The notes: a model not told the origin generated them from the letters alone. A DNA stretch of 64,000 bases from Prevotellaceae bacterium (GCA_031271465.1 JAISVR010000001.1:1-64000), one strand, 5' to 3'; numbered from the stretch's first letter, positions 52,867-62,210 are shown. A program made the numbers and translations.

Positions 52867-53028
52867 GAGGCTGTCCCAAAAGAACGCAAATGACACAAAA
52901 AACGCAATTTTTCGCAAATGCAATCATAAGCATTCGCTTTTAATATATTGATTTTTAGTGAATTAAAATTTGCGTTCATTTGCGATATGTGCGGCATTTG
53001 CGTTCTAAAAGACTTTTGGCACAACTCC
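52867..53028. mobile_element. MITE-like element, copy 2
   Basis: Same element as at 30965-31122: GAGGCTGTCCCAAAAGAACG at the left, GACTTTTGGCACAACTCC at the right, and an almost identical interior (AATATATTGATTTTTAGTGA). Confidence 0.7.
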
Positions 53029-53120
53029 TTGTTGTTATTGGGCGTATGCAATACGCCCCTACGCATACAAAAAATACCCCCGAAAGAATGTTGAAATCCT
53101 CTCGAAGGTATTGTGTTTTT

Positions 53121-53148
53121 CTTACCGCTTGTGGTAAGATTGTTTTTT
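53121..53148 (+). terminator. Terminator-like hairpin without an upstream gene
   Basis: CTTACC (53121-53126) and GGTAAG (53133-53138), then ATTGTTTTTT. No plus-strand gene precedes it within 3 kb. Confidence 0.4.
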
Positions 53149-53195
53149 CTAACTGACCGGTTTTCTGTATGTTTACGGCATACTCGCGCGCACGC

Positions 53196-53294
<99 letters not shown>

Positions 53295-53513
53295 AAGTGA
53301 TATGTTTTGGGGCACACGGCATATTCTTTATTTAGTTGAAAACTGAAAATGAAAGAAACTTCGTTATTTGCTTCTGTCTCGTAAACCCAACCCTGTTCTG
53401 AGATTGCTTTGTCGTTCCTTCTCGCAACCTGCGGTTTTAATTCTTAACTCTCAGTTTTTAGTTTATTGCAGCGCAAATGTAGTAATAGTTTTTGAAAAAC
53501 AAAATATTTTTAT

Positions 53514-53537
53514 AGCGACGGGGCGTGCCCCGTCGCT
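53514..53537. repeat. Palindrome 3' of the lyase gene, probable terminator
   Basis: AGCGACGGGGC / GCCCCGTCGCT around a two-base centre. On the minus strand it is followed by ATAAAAATATTTTGTTTTT-like sequence, so it likely ends the lyase transcript. Confidence 0.55.
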
Positions 53538-53552
53538 ACGGCATGACTATTT

Positions 53553-55001
53553 TTACAAACTATCTCCGAAATCGGCACGGAATTTGGCAATCAATTTCGT
53601 TGTCCAATCTGAGGTTGGCTCCATTTTACCCATAAAGAAACGCAGCACGCGAGGCTCGTAGGTAAAGCGCAGTCCGCCGATGAGTTCGCGGTTGTCGTAC
53701 AGCCATTTCAGGCGGTCGACCACATATTTCACCTGCGAAAGCGTAAACACGCGGCGCGGTATTGCCAGGCGCAGCAATTCCATGTCTGCCAACGGCTCGT
53801 TGCCGTTTTCGTCGCGCTGGTTGCTCATGGTACCGCGCTCCATACCGCGCACACCTGAAATAAGGAAGAAGGCAGCCGCCAAAGCTCCGGCAGGATATTC
53901 CTGTTGCGGAATGTGTTTGCAAAACTCCATCGCGTTTACATGCGCGCCGAGTACACCGGCAGGCGTTACCATCGGCACACCGAGCTTGGACGCTTCGTCG
54001 ACCACATATTTAATAAATGTGGGGCTTTGCGAAATCATCGTTTCGTCGAGCGTTTCGTACAGCCCTACAGCCATTGCCTCTATTTCGCGGGTAGAAATAC
54101 CGCCGTAGGTCAAAAATCCTTCAAACAGCGGAACAAGCACTTCCAGTTCGCGATACACTTTTTCGTCGTTGGTACAAATACCTCCCCCGCGCGAAGAGCT
54201 GAGTTTGCGCGCCGAGAAATAAACAATATCTGCCAAGCCGGTCATGGTTAAAATAACTTCTGCCATCGAGCTGTTTTTAAACTCGTCCTCGCGCTGTTTC
54301 ACCAAGTAGGCGTTTTCGCCCAGGAGGCTTGCGTCGAGCACCAATCGAATGCCGTATTTATCGGCAATGGCGCGCACATCGCGCAGGTTTTGCACCGAGA
54401 AGGGTTGCCCGCCAATAAGGTTTGTCGAGGCTTCCATACGAATATAAGGGATATTTTCTTTGCCTTTTTCTTGAATAAATGCATCTAAGGCTTCGATGTT
54501 CATATTGCCTTTGAAAGGGTGGGCAGATTGCAGCTCGTATGCCTGCGGGTAGAGCAACTCGGCAATTTGACCTCCATATTCGGTAATATGAGCCAAGGCG
54601 GTGGTAAAGTGGTAATTCATCGGCACAAAGCAGCCTTTTTTTACATAGGCTTTACCGAGTATATTTTCGGCGGCACGCCCCTGATGCGCCGGCAGATAGT
54701 ATTTTTTACCCAGTACATCTTCTACCGCTTTTTGCAGGCGGTAAAAACTTTGCGAACCGGCGTAGGCATCGTCAGCTCTCATCATTGCCGAAAGCTGGTT
54801 GTCGCTCATGGCATTGGTACCGCTGTCGGTGAGCATATCGAGGAAAACATCGGTAGTGCTCAACTGAAAAGTGTTAAACCCTCCTTCTTTCAACGCTTCC
54901 AACCTGCGTTCGATGGGTACCAAATGTAATTTTTGTACGATGCGCACTTTGTGCAATTCCAACGGAATTTCTTCTCCTGAGTAAAATTTGACTAATGACA
55001 T
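53553..55001 (-). CDS. PLP-dependent beta-eliminating lyase, tyrosine phenol-lyase/tryptophanase family
   Basis: Protein of 482 residues, colinear with TnaA and tyrosine phenol-lyase (TPL): LTDSGTNAMSDNQ, PAHQGRAAENIL and LRLAIPRRVFTLSQV. The PLP lysine is K266 in YFSARKLSSSRGGGI. Specificity positions look TPL-like: T133 where tryptophanase has Asp, R389 in GMERG (TPL Arg381) and F455-F456. But the Arg that contacts the PLP ring in TPL and tryptophanase (TPL R217, DATR) is Leu226 here (DASL), and the segment after the lysine differs from the usual KKD. Degradation of an aromatic or sulfur amino acid to pyruvate and ammonia is likely; substrate uncertain. Confidence 0.82.
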   Translation of the reverse strand: MSLVKFYSGEEIPLELHKVRIVQKLHLVPIERRLEALKEGGFNTFQLSTTDVFLDMLTDSGTNAMSDNQLSAMMRADDAYAGSQSFYRLQKAVEDVLGKKYYLPAHQGRAAENILGKAYVKKGCFVPMNYHFTTALAHITEYGGQIAELLYPQAYELQSAHPFKGNMNIEALDAFIQEKGKENIPYIRMEASTNLIGGQPFSVQNLRDVRAIADKYGIRLVLDASLLGENAYLVKQREDEFKNSSMAEVILTMTGLADIVYFSARKLSSSRGGGICTNDEKVYRELEVLVPLFEGFLTYGGISTREIEAMAVGLYETLDETMISQSPTFIKYVVDEASKLGVPMVTPAGVLGAHVNAMEFCKHIPQQEYPAGALAAAFFLISGVRGMERGTMSNQRDENGNEPLADMELLRLAIPRRVFTLSQVKYVVDRLKWLYDNRELIGGLRFTYEPRVLRFFMGKMEPTSDWTTKLIAKFRADFGDSL

Positions 55002-55052
55002 AATATCTATTTTTTATACATTATTTTTCTACGGAATGATCCTTTTTTAGGT

Positions 55053-55099
55053 GTTCCCGTCATTATTACTTCCCTTCGGGGAGTGATAATGACGGGAAC
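55053..55099. repeat. Strong hairpin upstream of the lyase gene
   Basis: GTTCCCGTCATTATTACTTC and GGAGTGATAATGACGGGAAC form a stem of about 20 pairs with a TTCG-type loop. A decayed relative lies at about 12373-12405. Confidence 0.75.
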
Positions 55100-55153
55100 G
55101 CAATTCCGTTTTTTTAAGCGCGTAAAAGTAGAAATAATTTCAATACAATGTAT

Positions 55154-56062
55154 TTAAAACTCAACATAAGCGTGTATTTTTTCTAAAAACAGGCTTGTAA
55201 TATCTTCACTGTCTATGTTTTTCAGCTCATCGAACGATTCTATCTTCCCTTTATTGCGGCGATATTCATAAATGGCTTTTGCCTGGTAAAAATTGAAATA
55301 GGGATGATTTCTCATGCGGTCGATACTTGCCCGGTTGAGGTTTATTTTCCGTATTTGTTCCTTGTCGATAGTCAAAAACGGACTCAACTGTTGTATTTTT
55401 TCGGGTTTAATGCCTTTTATTTCCAACAGTTGGTTTATGTTGTGATAACCGCCCAAACGCTTTCTATAACCCACAATGCGCTTTGCCAGCGAGGCATACA
55501 TTCCCCGCACTTGCAACAACGCAAGGGTATCGGCGGCGTTGAGTTCTATTATCAACGATTGGGTAATTTGAGGCGTTTCTTCCTCTTGGTTTTCAATGTG
55601 CAGGTAGGGTTTAAGCTGTTCAAATTGCTCGGGTTGCAATCCGTAGAGTTTGGCGAAATCGACATTGCGGCGAAACTTTCCGCCTGCCTTGCGAAATTTC
55701 ATAATATTGCGCGCCACAAAAGGTTTAAGTCCCAGTTGCACAAAACCTGCCGAATCGAGCGTATTGGGGTCGAAAGCGAAAAGTTTGGGGGTTTCCTTTT
55801 CTTCCCCGTTAGAATATTTCGGGTAAAAGTCTTTTTTTCGTTCGGGATAATTCCGTTGTTGCCACCTCGGCGAATCTTCTTGAAGTAATGCTTGGAAACG
55901 ACTTACGGAATCGACAAACACCGGATTGCGAACAAAATCGTGTCGTGTTTTTTTGTAATAAATATAACCATCGGCAACGAAAAGGATAACAACTAATGCA
56001 AGAAGAACAATTAATCCTCTACGCTGGCTTCTCGAGAAGTAAAAATAATCTTTCCAAGGCAT
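55154..56062 (-). CDS. Helix-hairpin-helix (ComEA-like) membrane-anchored protein
   Basis: Protein of 302 residues. An N-terminal segment starts YFYFSRSQRRGLIVLLALVV (TM about 14-30). Three successive ComEA-type HhH units follow: FDPNTLDSAGFVQLGLKPFV (about 95), ELNAADTLALLQVRGMYASL (about 172) and NLNRASIDRMRNHPYFNFYQ (about 242). HhH units bind the DNA backbone without sequence preference. In many bacteria ComEA-type proteins receive DNA for ComEC, which is present at the other end of this window. The multi-HhH Bacteroidota form is widespread and its role untested. Confidence 0.85.
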   Translation of the reverse strand: MPWKDYFYFSRSQRRGLIVLLALVVILFVADGYIYYKKTRHDFVRNPVFVDSVSRFQALLQEDSPRWQQRNYPERKKDFYPKYSNGEEKETPKLFAFDPNTLDSAGFVQLGLKPFVARNIMKFRKAGGKFRRNVDFAKLYGLQPEQFEQLKPYLHIENQEEETPQITQSLIIELNAADTLALLQVRGMYASLAKRIVGYRKRLGGYHNINQLLEIKGIKPEKIQQLSPFLTIDKEQIRKINLNRASIDRMRNHPYFNFYQAKAIYEYRRNKGKIESFDELKNIDSEDITSLFLEKIHAYVEF

Positions 56063-56092
56063 GGTGGCTCAGAAACAATGTAGTTTAGATTA

Positions 56093-57037
56093 TTATCCGC
56101 GGCGCAAGCGTTGTCCCGGACGAAGTTTAGCGTTGCGACTGATACCGTTTACTTTGCAGAGCTTGCTCACAGTGGTGCCATAGCGTGCCGCAATACCCGA
56201 CAGGGTTTCACCGCTGCGTACTTTGTGGTAACGACCGCTGCCCTTACTGCTTTTTTTTCCTTTGCCTTTTTTGTATTTTGCGGCAGAGGCTGAGCTGCGA
56301 TAATCAAATGCCTGCTCTTTGGTGAATAGATAATTGGCAACAAGGGGTTTGCCGGTATCGAAATTGAAGAATTTTTTCGGATTGATTGGGTTACCTAAAA
56401 AACGGGTTTCAAAATGCAAATGCGGACCTGTACTGCGACCGGTGTTTCCACCTAACCCAATGCACTGTCCGGCTCGGACTTCTTGCCCTTCTATTACTTT
56501 TATTTCGGATAAATGCCCATACAGGGTTTCCAATCCGTTGCTGTGACGCACCACTACATACGAACCATAGCCTCCACGGTCGTAACGACACACGCGCACC
56601 TTGCCCGTGAATGCCGAGCCAACGGGGTCGCCTATAGTTACTTTCAAATCAATTCCGTAGTGGTATCTGCGCCAGCGGGGACCGAACTCGGAGGTGATAT
56701 AACTTTCGATGGGTGCCACATAGCCGCTACAGTCAATATACACCGAATCGGGCACTTTGGCATAATCTACACGATTGGCATTAACGCCTTCGGTACTCCA
56801 TGCGCCTTCGTAAATTTCGTCGGCAGGATTATCTCCTTCCATTGCGAAATCGTCTAAATCATCTTCCTGAATTTTTGCTGCTATGATGGAATCTAATCGG
56901 CGAATATCTGCCAATTTCTGTTTGTTGAGCGATTCGTTGTAAGCTGTATATTTTTTGTTTGTACGAGGCGGAGTCATTTGCGCCATTGTTGTGGCGCAGA
57001 ATAAAAATGTTGCTAATAAGCTCAAAACATATTTCAT
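56093..57037 (-). CDS. M23 family metallopeptidase with LysM domain
   Basis: Exported protein of 314 residues. Signal peptide MKYVLSLLATFLFCATTMAQ; a short region; an M23 (LytM) domain at about 110-220 with the zinc ligands in HYGIDLKVT (H-x3-D) and the HLHFE motif (H-x-H); and a C-terminal LysM domain (YHKVRSGETLSGIAARYGTT) for peptidoglycan binding. Ligands are complete, so endopeptidase activity on peptide crosslinks is expected. It acts in the periplasm in wall remodelling. The murF and HhH genes are neighbours on the same strand. Confidence 0.92.
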   Translation of the reverse strand: MKYVLSLLATFLFCATTMAQMTPPRTNKKYTAYNESLNKQKLADIRRLDSIIAAKIQEDDLDDFAMEGDNPADEIYEGAWSTEGVNANRVDYAKVPDSVYIDCSGYVAPIESYITSEFGPRWRRYHYGIDLKVTIGDPVGSAFTGKVRVCRYDRGGYGSYVVVRHSNGLETLYGHLSEIKVIEGQEVRAGQCIGLGGNTGRSTGPHLHFETRFLGNPINPKKFFNFDTGKPLVANYLFTKEQAFDYRSSASAAKYKKGKGKKSSKGSGRYHKVRSGETLSGIAARYGTTVSKLCKVNGISRNAKLRPGQRLRRG

Positions 57038-57171
57038 AATCCAATATTTCCCTTCGTTTTTTTAATTTTTTCCACACAAAGAAAAGGCTTATTGTTGAAA
57101 ACTGCAAGCAAATTTGCGCTTATTTAACACTTTTGGGCTGTATTTTAAGCTTTTATATCATTCTTGAGAGC

Positions 57172-58098
57172 TTATTGTATCTCAATAATGGTTTCGGTTA
57201 TGTTGGTAAAATCCTCTGCCACAACAGTTTTTGTTTGAACGGAATAGATAATCCAACCCGTGTTGTGAATACGCGAAGCAAGATTCACCTCATTTTGAAA
57301 CAGAGGCATATCTTCTTTTTTAGGTACAGCCGTTTTCATAGTTTTTGCTATTTTGTTAAGATAGGCAAAAACCGCATCGTTAAGTTGTTTTTCGTCAACT
57401 ACCTGATTATATCGAATGATGTAATTATCGTCGTCGGGATTGATTTCGTCTAACCAAACAGTAACCTTGGCATCGAAAGGCTCTTTGCTGTCGTATATAT
57501 TGTGCAATTGAATAGTTCCTGTATTTTCTTCTTTAAGCTTATATTTCCCTCCGTGAAAAGAATAAAATTGCTGAATGTCTTCGATGGACGAAGCTTCGAT
57601 AGCTTCTTTCGTTTTAAACATATCTTCCACCTGTGCAATTACTTTGTCCATGTGGGCTATTTCGCGATATGTTTTTTTCATTTTATCGGTTGCTTTGTAA
57701 ATGTAGCCGCGAACATCTTTCCAATTCACCACTTCCTGGAAGGCTCCAAATTCATCGGTTTTGATGGTAATTGTCATATTTTGGGTAACGGACATGAGGT
57801 CTACCATTATTTGATTGTATGTGTCGGACTTGAAATCGAAATCGCGATAGTGCCAATCAATTGTGTAAGAGTTTGCGGTAGAGTCTTTTACTGTAACATC
57901 TACTACATATTTGAGAACTGCCCGTTCCGTTGTGTCGGCATCTTTGATTTTCAGCTTTTCTTCTGTAATAATGTACGACTGCTTTTCATTTTTATTCCAA
58001 TAACCTACGACTTGAGCGGTAGAATCGCTCATATTTATTTGACCAAAAACGGGGAAAAACGAACAACAAAGCAACGCAATGAAGAGATTTTTTTTCAT
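57172..58098 (-). CDS. Exported hypothetical protein
   Basis: Protein of 308 residues with signal peptide MKKNLFIALLCCSFFPVFGQ. The mature part is acidic, with a first beta-rich half (SYIITEEKLKIKDADTTERA, VLKYVVDVTVKDSTAN) and a helical middle (TDKMKKTYREIAHMDKVIAQ). No known domain is recognised. The pattern resembles Bacteroidota periplasmic proteins of unknown function. It sits between the M23 peptidase and murF genes without overlap. Confidence 0.75.
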   Translation of the reverse strand: MKKNLFIALLCCSFFPVFGQINMSDSTAQVVGYWNKNEKQSYIITEEKLKIKDADTTERAVLKYVVDVTVKDSTANSYTIDWHYRDFDFKSDTYNQIMVDLMSVTQNMTITIKTDEFGAFQEVVNWKDVRGYIYKATDKMKKTYREIAHMDKVIAQVEDMFKTKEAIEASSIEDIQQFYSFHGGKYKLKEENTGTIQLHNIYDSKEPFDAKVTVWLDEINPDDDNYIIRYNQVVDEKQLNDAVFAYLNKIAKTMKTAVPKKEDMPLFQNEVNLASRIHNTGWIIYSVQTKTVVAEDFTNITETIIEIQ

Positions 58099-58240
58099 CT
58101 TGAGTAAAGGTTATAAGGTTATACCGTAAAAAAATATTTCCGCAAATAAACGAAAATATTTCGTCAGAAACAAAACAGGGTCTAATCAACTGTGTCAGAA
58201 ATTGAAATTCGAGCTTTCGATGACTTGTAGAAAACAGATT

Positions 58241-58320
58241 CGTCATACTGCGCTTGACGCGGTATCGCGCATAAGCTATTAATCGTTATTACGCGATTGC
58301 GGGTCAAGCCCACAATGACG
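58241..58320. repeat. Palindromic intergenic repeat, family B (copy 2)
   Basis: CGTCATACTGCGCTTGACGC ... GCGATTGCGGGTCAAGCCCA CAATGACG. It lies just downstream of murF and upstream of the exported protein gene. Confidence 0.8.
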
Positions 58321-58358
58321 GATAGTATTTGCTACAAGTCTCAAAGAAATAATTCCAT

Positions 58359-59654
58359 TCAAAAATATTCCACTACCCGTGTCAATTTCAAGCCATTTGA
58401 ACCTTTTATTAAAACAGTGGCATTGTTTACCGGGTGTTGTTGCAAATAGTGCAATAAATCATCGGTTTCATCGAATGTTTGATAGCGGTTTTTCGTTTTT
58501 CCAAAACATTCGCCCACAAGAAATACGCGCTCAAAACCGAGTTCTTCAAGCAAATCGACAATCCGCCGGTGCTCGGCGGCAGAATCGGCACCAAGTTCGC
58601 GCATATCGCCAAGAATAAGCATTTTGGCAGGCATTTCCATCGCGGCAAAGTTGCGAATCGCTGCCTGCATACTTGTCGGGTTGGCATTATAGGCATCAAC
58701 AATAAGGCGATTACGGGCAGTCTGTGTAAACTGCGAACGGTTATTCGAAGGCGTATAAGCGTTTATCGCCTCGCAAATCTGTTGCGGCTCCACGCCAAAA
58801 TAGCAAGCTATACACACGGCAGCCATCACATTTTCGGCATTGTACGCTCCTATAAGCTGCGTATTTAATTCAAACTCCGCGTTCGGATTGTCCACAATTT
58901 TCCAACGCATAGATAAAAAAGGCGAATTACCGGTAATTTCGCCGCTCACCAAACCGTTTTGAGCTTGTAGCCCGTAGCCGATTCGCTCGATGCCTTCGGA
59001 GTTTTTCATCAAAATATCGTTGTCGAGATTGACAAAGGCGCAACCGCCCGTATCGCGCAAGAAATCGTACATCTCGCTTTTGGTTTTAATCACACCCTCG
59101 AACGAGCCAAAGCCTTCGAGATGCGCCTTGCCCACATTGGTAACAATTCCCGCGTTGGGAGCGGCAATTTCAACCAAGGTTTTTATCTCGCCCGGATGGT
59201 TGGCACCCATTTCCACCACAGCAATTTGATGCTCGGCAGTAAGGCTCAACAGGGTGAGCGGCACTCCGATGTGATTATTGAGATTTCCTTGCGTATAAAG
59301 CACACGATATTTACGGGAAAGCACCGATGAAATCAGCTCTTTTGTAGTTGTTTTTCCATTGGTTCCCGTGATGCCGATAACCGGCAATCCAAGCGAAATG
59401 CGATGATAATGGGCAAGTTGTTGAAGAGTTTCGAGCACATTGTTTACCACGATAAACTTTTCATTCTCGGCATATTTCGCCTCATCAATCACAGCGTAGG
59501 CACAACCTTTTTCAAGAGCTGATTTTGCATAGGCATTGCCGTTGAAGTTTGCTCCTTTTAGGGCAAAAAACAGTGAATTCACCGGACAATTCCGACTGTC
59601 GGTAGTAATTGTGGGGTACTGGGTAAAAATGCTGTAAAGCTGTTCGATATTCAT
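58359..59654 (-). CDS. murF: UDP-MurNAc-tripeptide--D-Ala-D-Ala ligase
   Basis: Mur ligase of 431 residues for the last cytoplasmic precursor step, adding D-Ala-D-Ala. The ATP loop is [14 protein letters not shown] near residue 95, followed by NHIGVPLTLL, VVEMGANHPGEI, and IVDAYNANPTSM. It lies outside the dcw cluster, 33 kb away, although murF is inside that cluster in many bacteria. A CAAAAATA (TATTTTTG on minus) -7-like element is at 59680-59687. Confidence 0.95.
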   Translation of the reverse strand: MNIEQLYSIFTQYPTITTDSRNCPVNSLFFALKGANFNGNAYAKSALEKGCAYAVIDEAKYAENEKFIVVNNVLETLQQLAHYHRISLGLPVIGITGTNGKTTTKELISSVLSRKYRVLYTQGNLNNHIGVPLTLLSLTAEHQIAVVEMGANHPGEIKTLVEIAAPNAGIVTNVGKAHLEGFGSFEGVIKTKSEMYDFLRDTGGCAFVNLDNDILMKNSEGIERIGYGLQAQNGLVSGEITGNSPFLSMRWKIVDNPNAEFELNTQLIGAYNAENVMAAVCIACYFGVEPQQICEAINAYTPSNNRSQFTQTARNRLIVDAYNANPTSMQAAIRNFAAMEMPAKMLILGDMRELGADSAAEHRRIVDLLEELGFERVFLVGECFGKTKNRYQTFDETDDLLHYLQQHPVNNATVLIKGSNGLKLTRVVEYF

Positions 59655-59708
59655 TTTGACGACAATTTTTTATTGAGGGCAAAAATAAAGCTTTTTCCCA
59701 TTTTTTTA

Positions 59709-59716
59709 TACCTTTG
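59709..59716 (+). promoter_or_regulatory. -7 promoter element of cysS
   Basis: TACCTTTG, exact consensus, 38 bases before the start codon. Confidence 0.6.
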
Positions 59717-59754
59717 CAGACTTATTTAATTACAGAAATATCTTTGCCGTTTTT

Positions 59755-61236
59755 ATGGAACACAAACTTACGCTTTACAACACTCTGACCCGCAAAAAAG
59801 AACTTTTCGTCCCGCTGCATTCGCCCAATGTGGGCATGTATGTGTGCGGACCTACCGTTTACGGCGATGCGCACCTCGGACATGCGCGACCTGCCATTAC
59901 TTTCGATTTGCTGTTCAGATACCTGCTTCATTTGGGTTACAAAGTGCGTTATGTGCGCAATATCACCGATGTGGGGCACCTCGAAAACGATGCTGATTCG
60001 GGCGAAGATAAAGTCGCTAAAAAAGCTCGCCTCGAACAACTTGAACCTATGGAGGTGGTGCAGTATTATCTCAATCGTTATCATCAAAATATGGCGGCAC
60101 TTAATGTGCTTTCGCCTTCTATCGAACCGCAGGCTTCGGGACATATTATCGAACAAATTGAATTTGTGCAGAAAATTCTTGATGCCGGTTTTGCTTACGA
60201 AAGCGAAGGTTCGGTGTATTTCGATGTGGAAAAATACAACCGTTCGCATCACTACGGCAAACTGTCGGGGCGAAATATCGACGAACTGTTGGAAACTACC
60301 CGTCATCTCGACGGGCAAAGCGAAAAGCATCGCTCCGTGGATTTTGCACTTTGGAAAAAAGCTTCGCCCGAACATATTATGCGCTGGAAATCGCCTTGGA
60401 GCGAAGGTTTTCCGGGTTGGCATCTCGAGTGTTCGGCAATGGGTACTAAATATCTCGGTGAAGAATTTGACATTCACGGCGGCGGCATGGATTTGATTTT
60501 TCCGCACCATGAATGCGAAATCGCGCAATCGACTGCTGCTCTCGGCAAAGAAACCGTGCATTATTGGGTACACAACAATATGATTACGATTAACGGGCAA
60601 AAAATGGGCAAGTCGCTGGGTAATTTTATTACGCTCGACGAATTTTTTACGGGACATCATAAGTTGCTCGACAAAGCATATAGCCCGATGACCATTCGTT
60701 TTTTTATTTTGCAGGCGCAGTATCGCAGCACTATTGATTTCTCGAACGAAGCCTTGCAAGCTGCCGAAAAAGGGTTGCAACGCCTCACGGAGGCTTACGA
60801 ACGATTGCAAAAATTGCAAGCTGCCGTAGAGACACAAGGCATTGCGTCTCTGCAAATCGCAGATTTGCGCGCAAAATGCGAAGAGGCAATGCAGGACGAC
60901 TTGAACTCTCCGATGGTGATTGCGCATCTTTTCGATGCTGCCAAGGCGATAAATACTGTGCACGACGGCAATGGAACGATTTCTGCCAACGATTTGGCGG
61001 AATTGAAAGATACTTTCAAACTGTTTTTCGAGGATATTCTTGGTTTACAAACCGAAGAGCAAGCCGGCAGCAGCAACGATGCTTACAAAGGCGCAGTAGA
61101 TTTGTTATTGCAAATTCGCCAGCAATCGAAGGTAAATAAAGACTGGGCAACCGCCGACAAAATCCGCAACGAACTTGCCGCGCTTGGTTTTGAAATTAAA
61201 GATGGAAAAGATCATGTGGAATGGAGTTTAAAATAA
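59755..61236 (+). CDS. cysS: Cysteinyl-tRNA synthetase
   Basis: Class I aminoacyl-tRNA synthetase of 493 residues. N-terminal zinc ligand and signature [16 protein letters not shown] (HIGH as HLGH); [11 protein letters not shown] and HHECEIAQS supply further zinc ligands; KMGKSLGN is the KMSKS loop. The length exceeds the E. coli enzyme by about 30 residues. About ten of these (residues 358-367, ETQGIASLQ region) are encoded by a palindromic repeat element lying in the C-terminal helical part, away from the catalytic core. Confidence 0.96.
   Translation: MEHKLTLYNTLTRKKELFVPLHSPNVGMYVCGPTVYGDAHLGHARPAITFDLLFRYLLHLGYKVRYVRNITDVGHLENDADSGEDKVAKKARLEQLEPMEVVQYYLNRYHQNMAALNVLSPSIEPQASGHIIEQIEFVQKILDAGFAYESEGSVYFDVEKYNRSHHYGKLSGRNIDELLETTRHLDGQSEKHRSVDFALWKKASPEHIMRWKSPWSEGFPGWHLECSAMGTKYLGEEFDIHGGGMDLIFPHHECEIAQSTAALGKETVHYWVHNNMITINGQKMGKSLGNFITLDEFFTGHHKLLDKAYSPMTIRFFILQAQYRSTIDFSNEALQAAEKGLQRLTEAYERLQKLQAAVETQGIASLQIADLRAKCEEAMQDDLNSPMVIAHLFDAAKAINTVHDGNGTISANDLAELKDTFKLFFEDILGLQTEEQAGSSNDAYKGAVDLLLQIRQQSKVNKDWATADKIRNELAALGFEIKDGKDHVEWSLK
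60826..60853. repeat. Family E palindrome embedded in cysS
   Basis: GTAGAGACACAAGGCATTGC GTCTCTGC differs at only a few positions from the intergenic palindrome at 49934-49961 and is in frame within cysS. A second small inverted repeat, CAAATCGCAGATTTG, follows directly. Confidence 0.75.
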
Positions 61237-61237
61237 T

Positions 61238-61780
61238 ATGAAAAACAAAGTTTTATTGATAGTTTGGGTTGTAGCGTTGATTGTTCAGTTTCTCGCTCAA
61301 ATCTATTTGAATTTTGAAACAGGCATTCTTGTTGATGGCATTTGCAATATTTTCTTTCTCGCTATCCCTATTTATATAATGGTGATCGATAGTCATTTGA
61401 TGCAAACAATTTATGGCAGAATATTGCGAATAATAATAGCCATTTTTATTGTAGGAATTTTGTTCAAAGTTCAACATTGGCCGGGTGCTGCTATCATTTT
61501 ATCGATTTCTGTTAGTGCATTACTGATAACTTATCTTGTCCGCTTTATTACAAAAAAAGAAAAAAAGTTACTCGATTGGCTAAAAGTAATTTGGCTCAGT
61601 TTATATTTTATTTCCGATATTATAGCTACACCCCTTAATGGGTTCAATGTTAATCTCGTTGTAAATATTTTCTTTATCATCATGTTCGGATATTTTATCT
61701 ATTTAAAAATCAAGGATAAAACATTGTTTTCGTCTAAAACAGTCCGTCATTGCGGACTTGACCCGCAATCGCCAAATTAG
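61238..61780 (+). CDS. Small polytopic membrane protein, GldL-like motif
   Basis: Protein of 180 residues with five or six membrane segments. The motif FKVQHWPGAA near residue 75 recalls the FKIQHWPGA segment of GldL and related small Bacteroidota membrane proteins. Function unknown. It begins 1 base after the cysS stop, so is probably coupled. The last residues (VRHCGLDPQSPN) are encoded by a family B repeat at 61745-61815, so the original C-terminus has been replaced or extended by the repeat. Confidence 0.75.
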   Translation: MKNKVLLIVWVVALIVQFLAQIYLNFETGILVDGICNIFFLAIPIYIMVIDSHLMQTIYGRILRIIIAIFIVGILFKVQHWPGAAIILSISVSALLITYLVRFITKKEKKLLDWLKVIWLSLYFISDIIATPLNGFNVNLVVNIFFIIMFGYFIYLKIKDKTLFSSKTVRHCGLDPQSPN

Positions 61781-61815
61781 GCATTGGGCTATTCTGAAAT
61801 AAATTCAGAATGACG
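61745..61815. repeat. Palindromic repeat, family B (copy 3), overlapping a gene end
   Basis: CGTCATTGCGGACTTGACCC GCAATCGCC ... TTCAGAATGACG. The left arm is translated as HCGLDPQS at the end of the membrane protein. Confidence 0.85.
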
Positions 61816-61874
61816 ATTGCTTTATTGGCAGTAATTGTAAATCTGTAAATTAGTAAATTGTAAATCAAAACGAT

Positions 61875-62210
61875 ATGGAAAGCACCAGACAACAAAAAAT
61901 AGGCAGATTACTGCAAAAAGAATTAAGCGATATTTTCCTGCTTTATGCGCGCAGGTTTCAAGGCGTGTTGATGTCGGTAACAAGCGTCAATGTAAGTCCC
62001 GATTTGGGTATCGCGCATGTCAATCTCAGCATTTTCCCGAGTGCAAAAGGCGAAGAAATACTCGCAGGCGTGAAAAGCAACGGCAAAAATATCCGTTTCG
62101 AACTGGGCAACAAGGTGCGACACCAGTTGCGCATTATTCCCGAACTTGTTTTCCACCTGGACGACACGCTCGATTATTTGGAACGAATTGACGAATTGTT
62201 GAAAAAATGA
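61875..62210 (+). CDS. rbfA: Ribosome-binding factor A
   Basis: KH-type protein of 111 residues for 30S maturation. It starts MESTRQQKIGRLLQKELSDI, with VTSVNVSPDLGIAHVNLSIF in the middle and RHQLRIIPELVFHLDDTLDY near the end, all characteristic. The stop overlaps the next start by 4 bases (ATGA), so translation of the permease gene is coupled. Confidence 0.95.
   Translation: MESTRQQKIGRLLQKELSDIFLLYARRFQGVLMSVTSVNVSPDLGIAHVNLSIFPSAKGEEILAGVKSNGKNIRFELGNKVRHQLRIIPELVFHLDDTLDYLERIDELLKK

Noticed and set aside
52690..53066. Two overlapping minus-strand frames in the repeat region
   Set aside because: Both are translations of the family C repeat and of the MITE-like element; one has a near-identical counterpart in the first copy.
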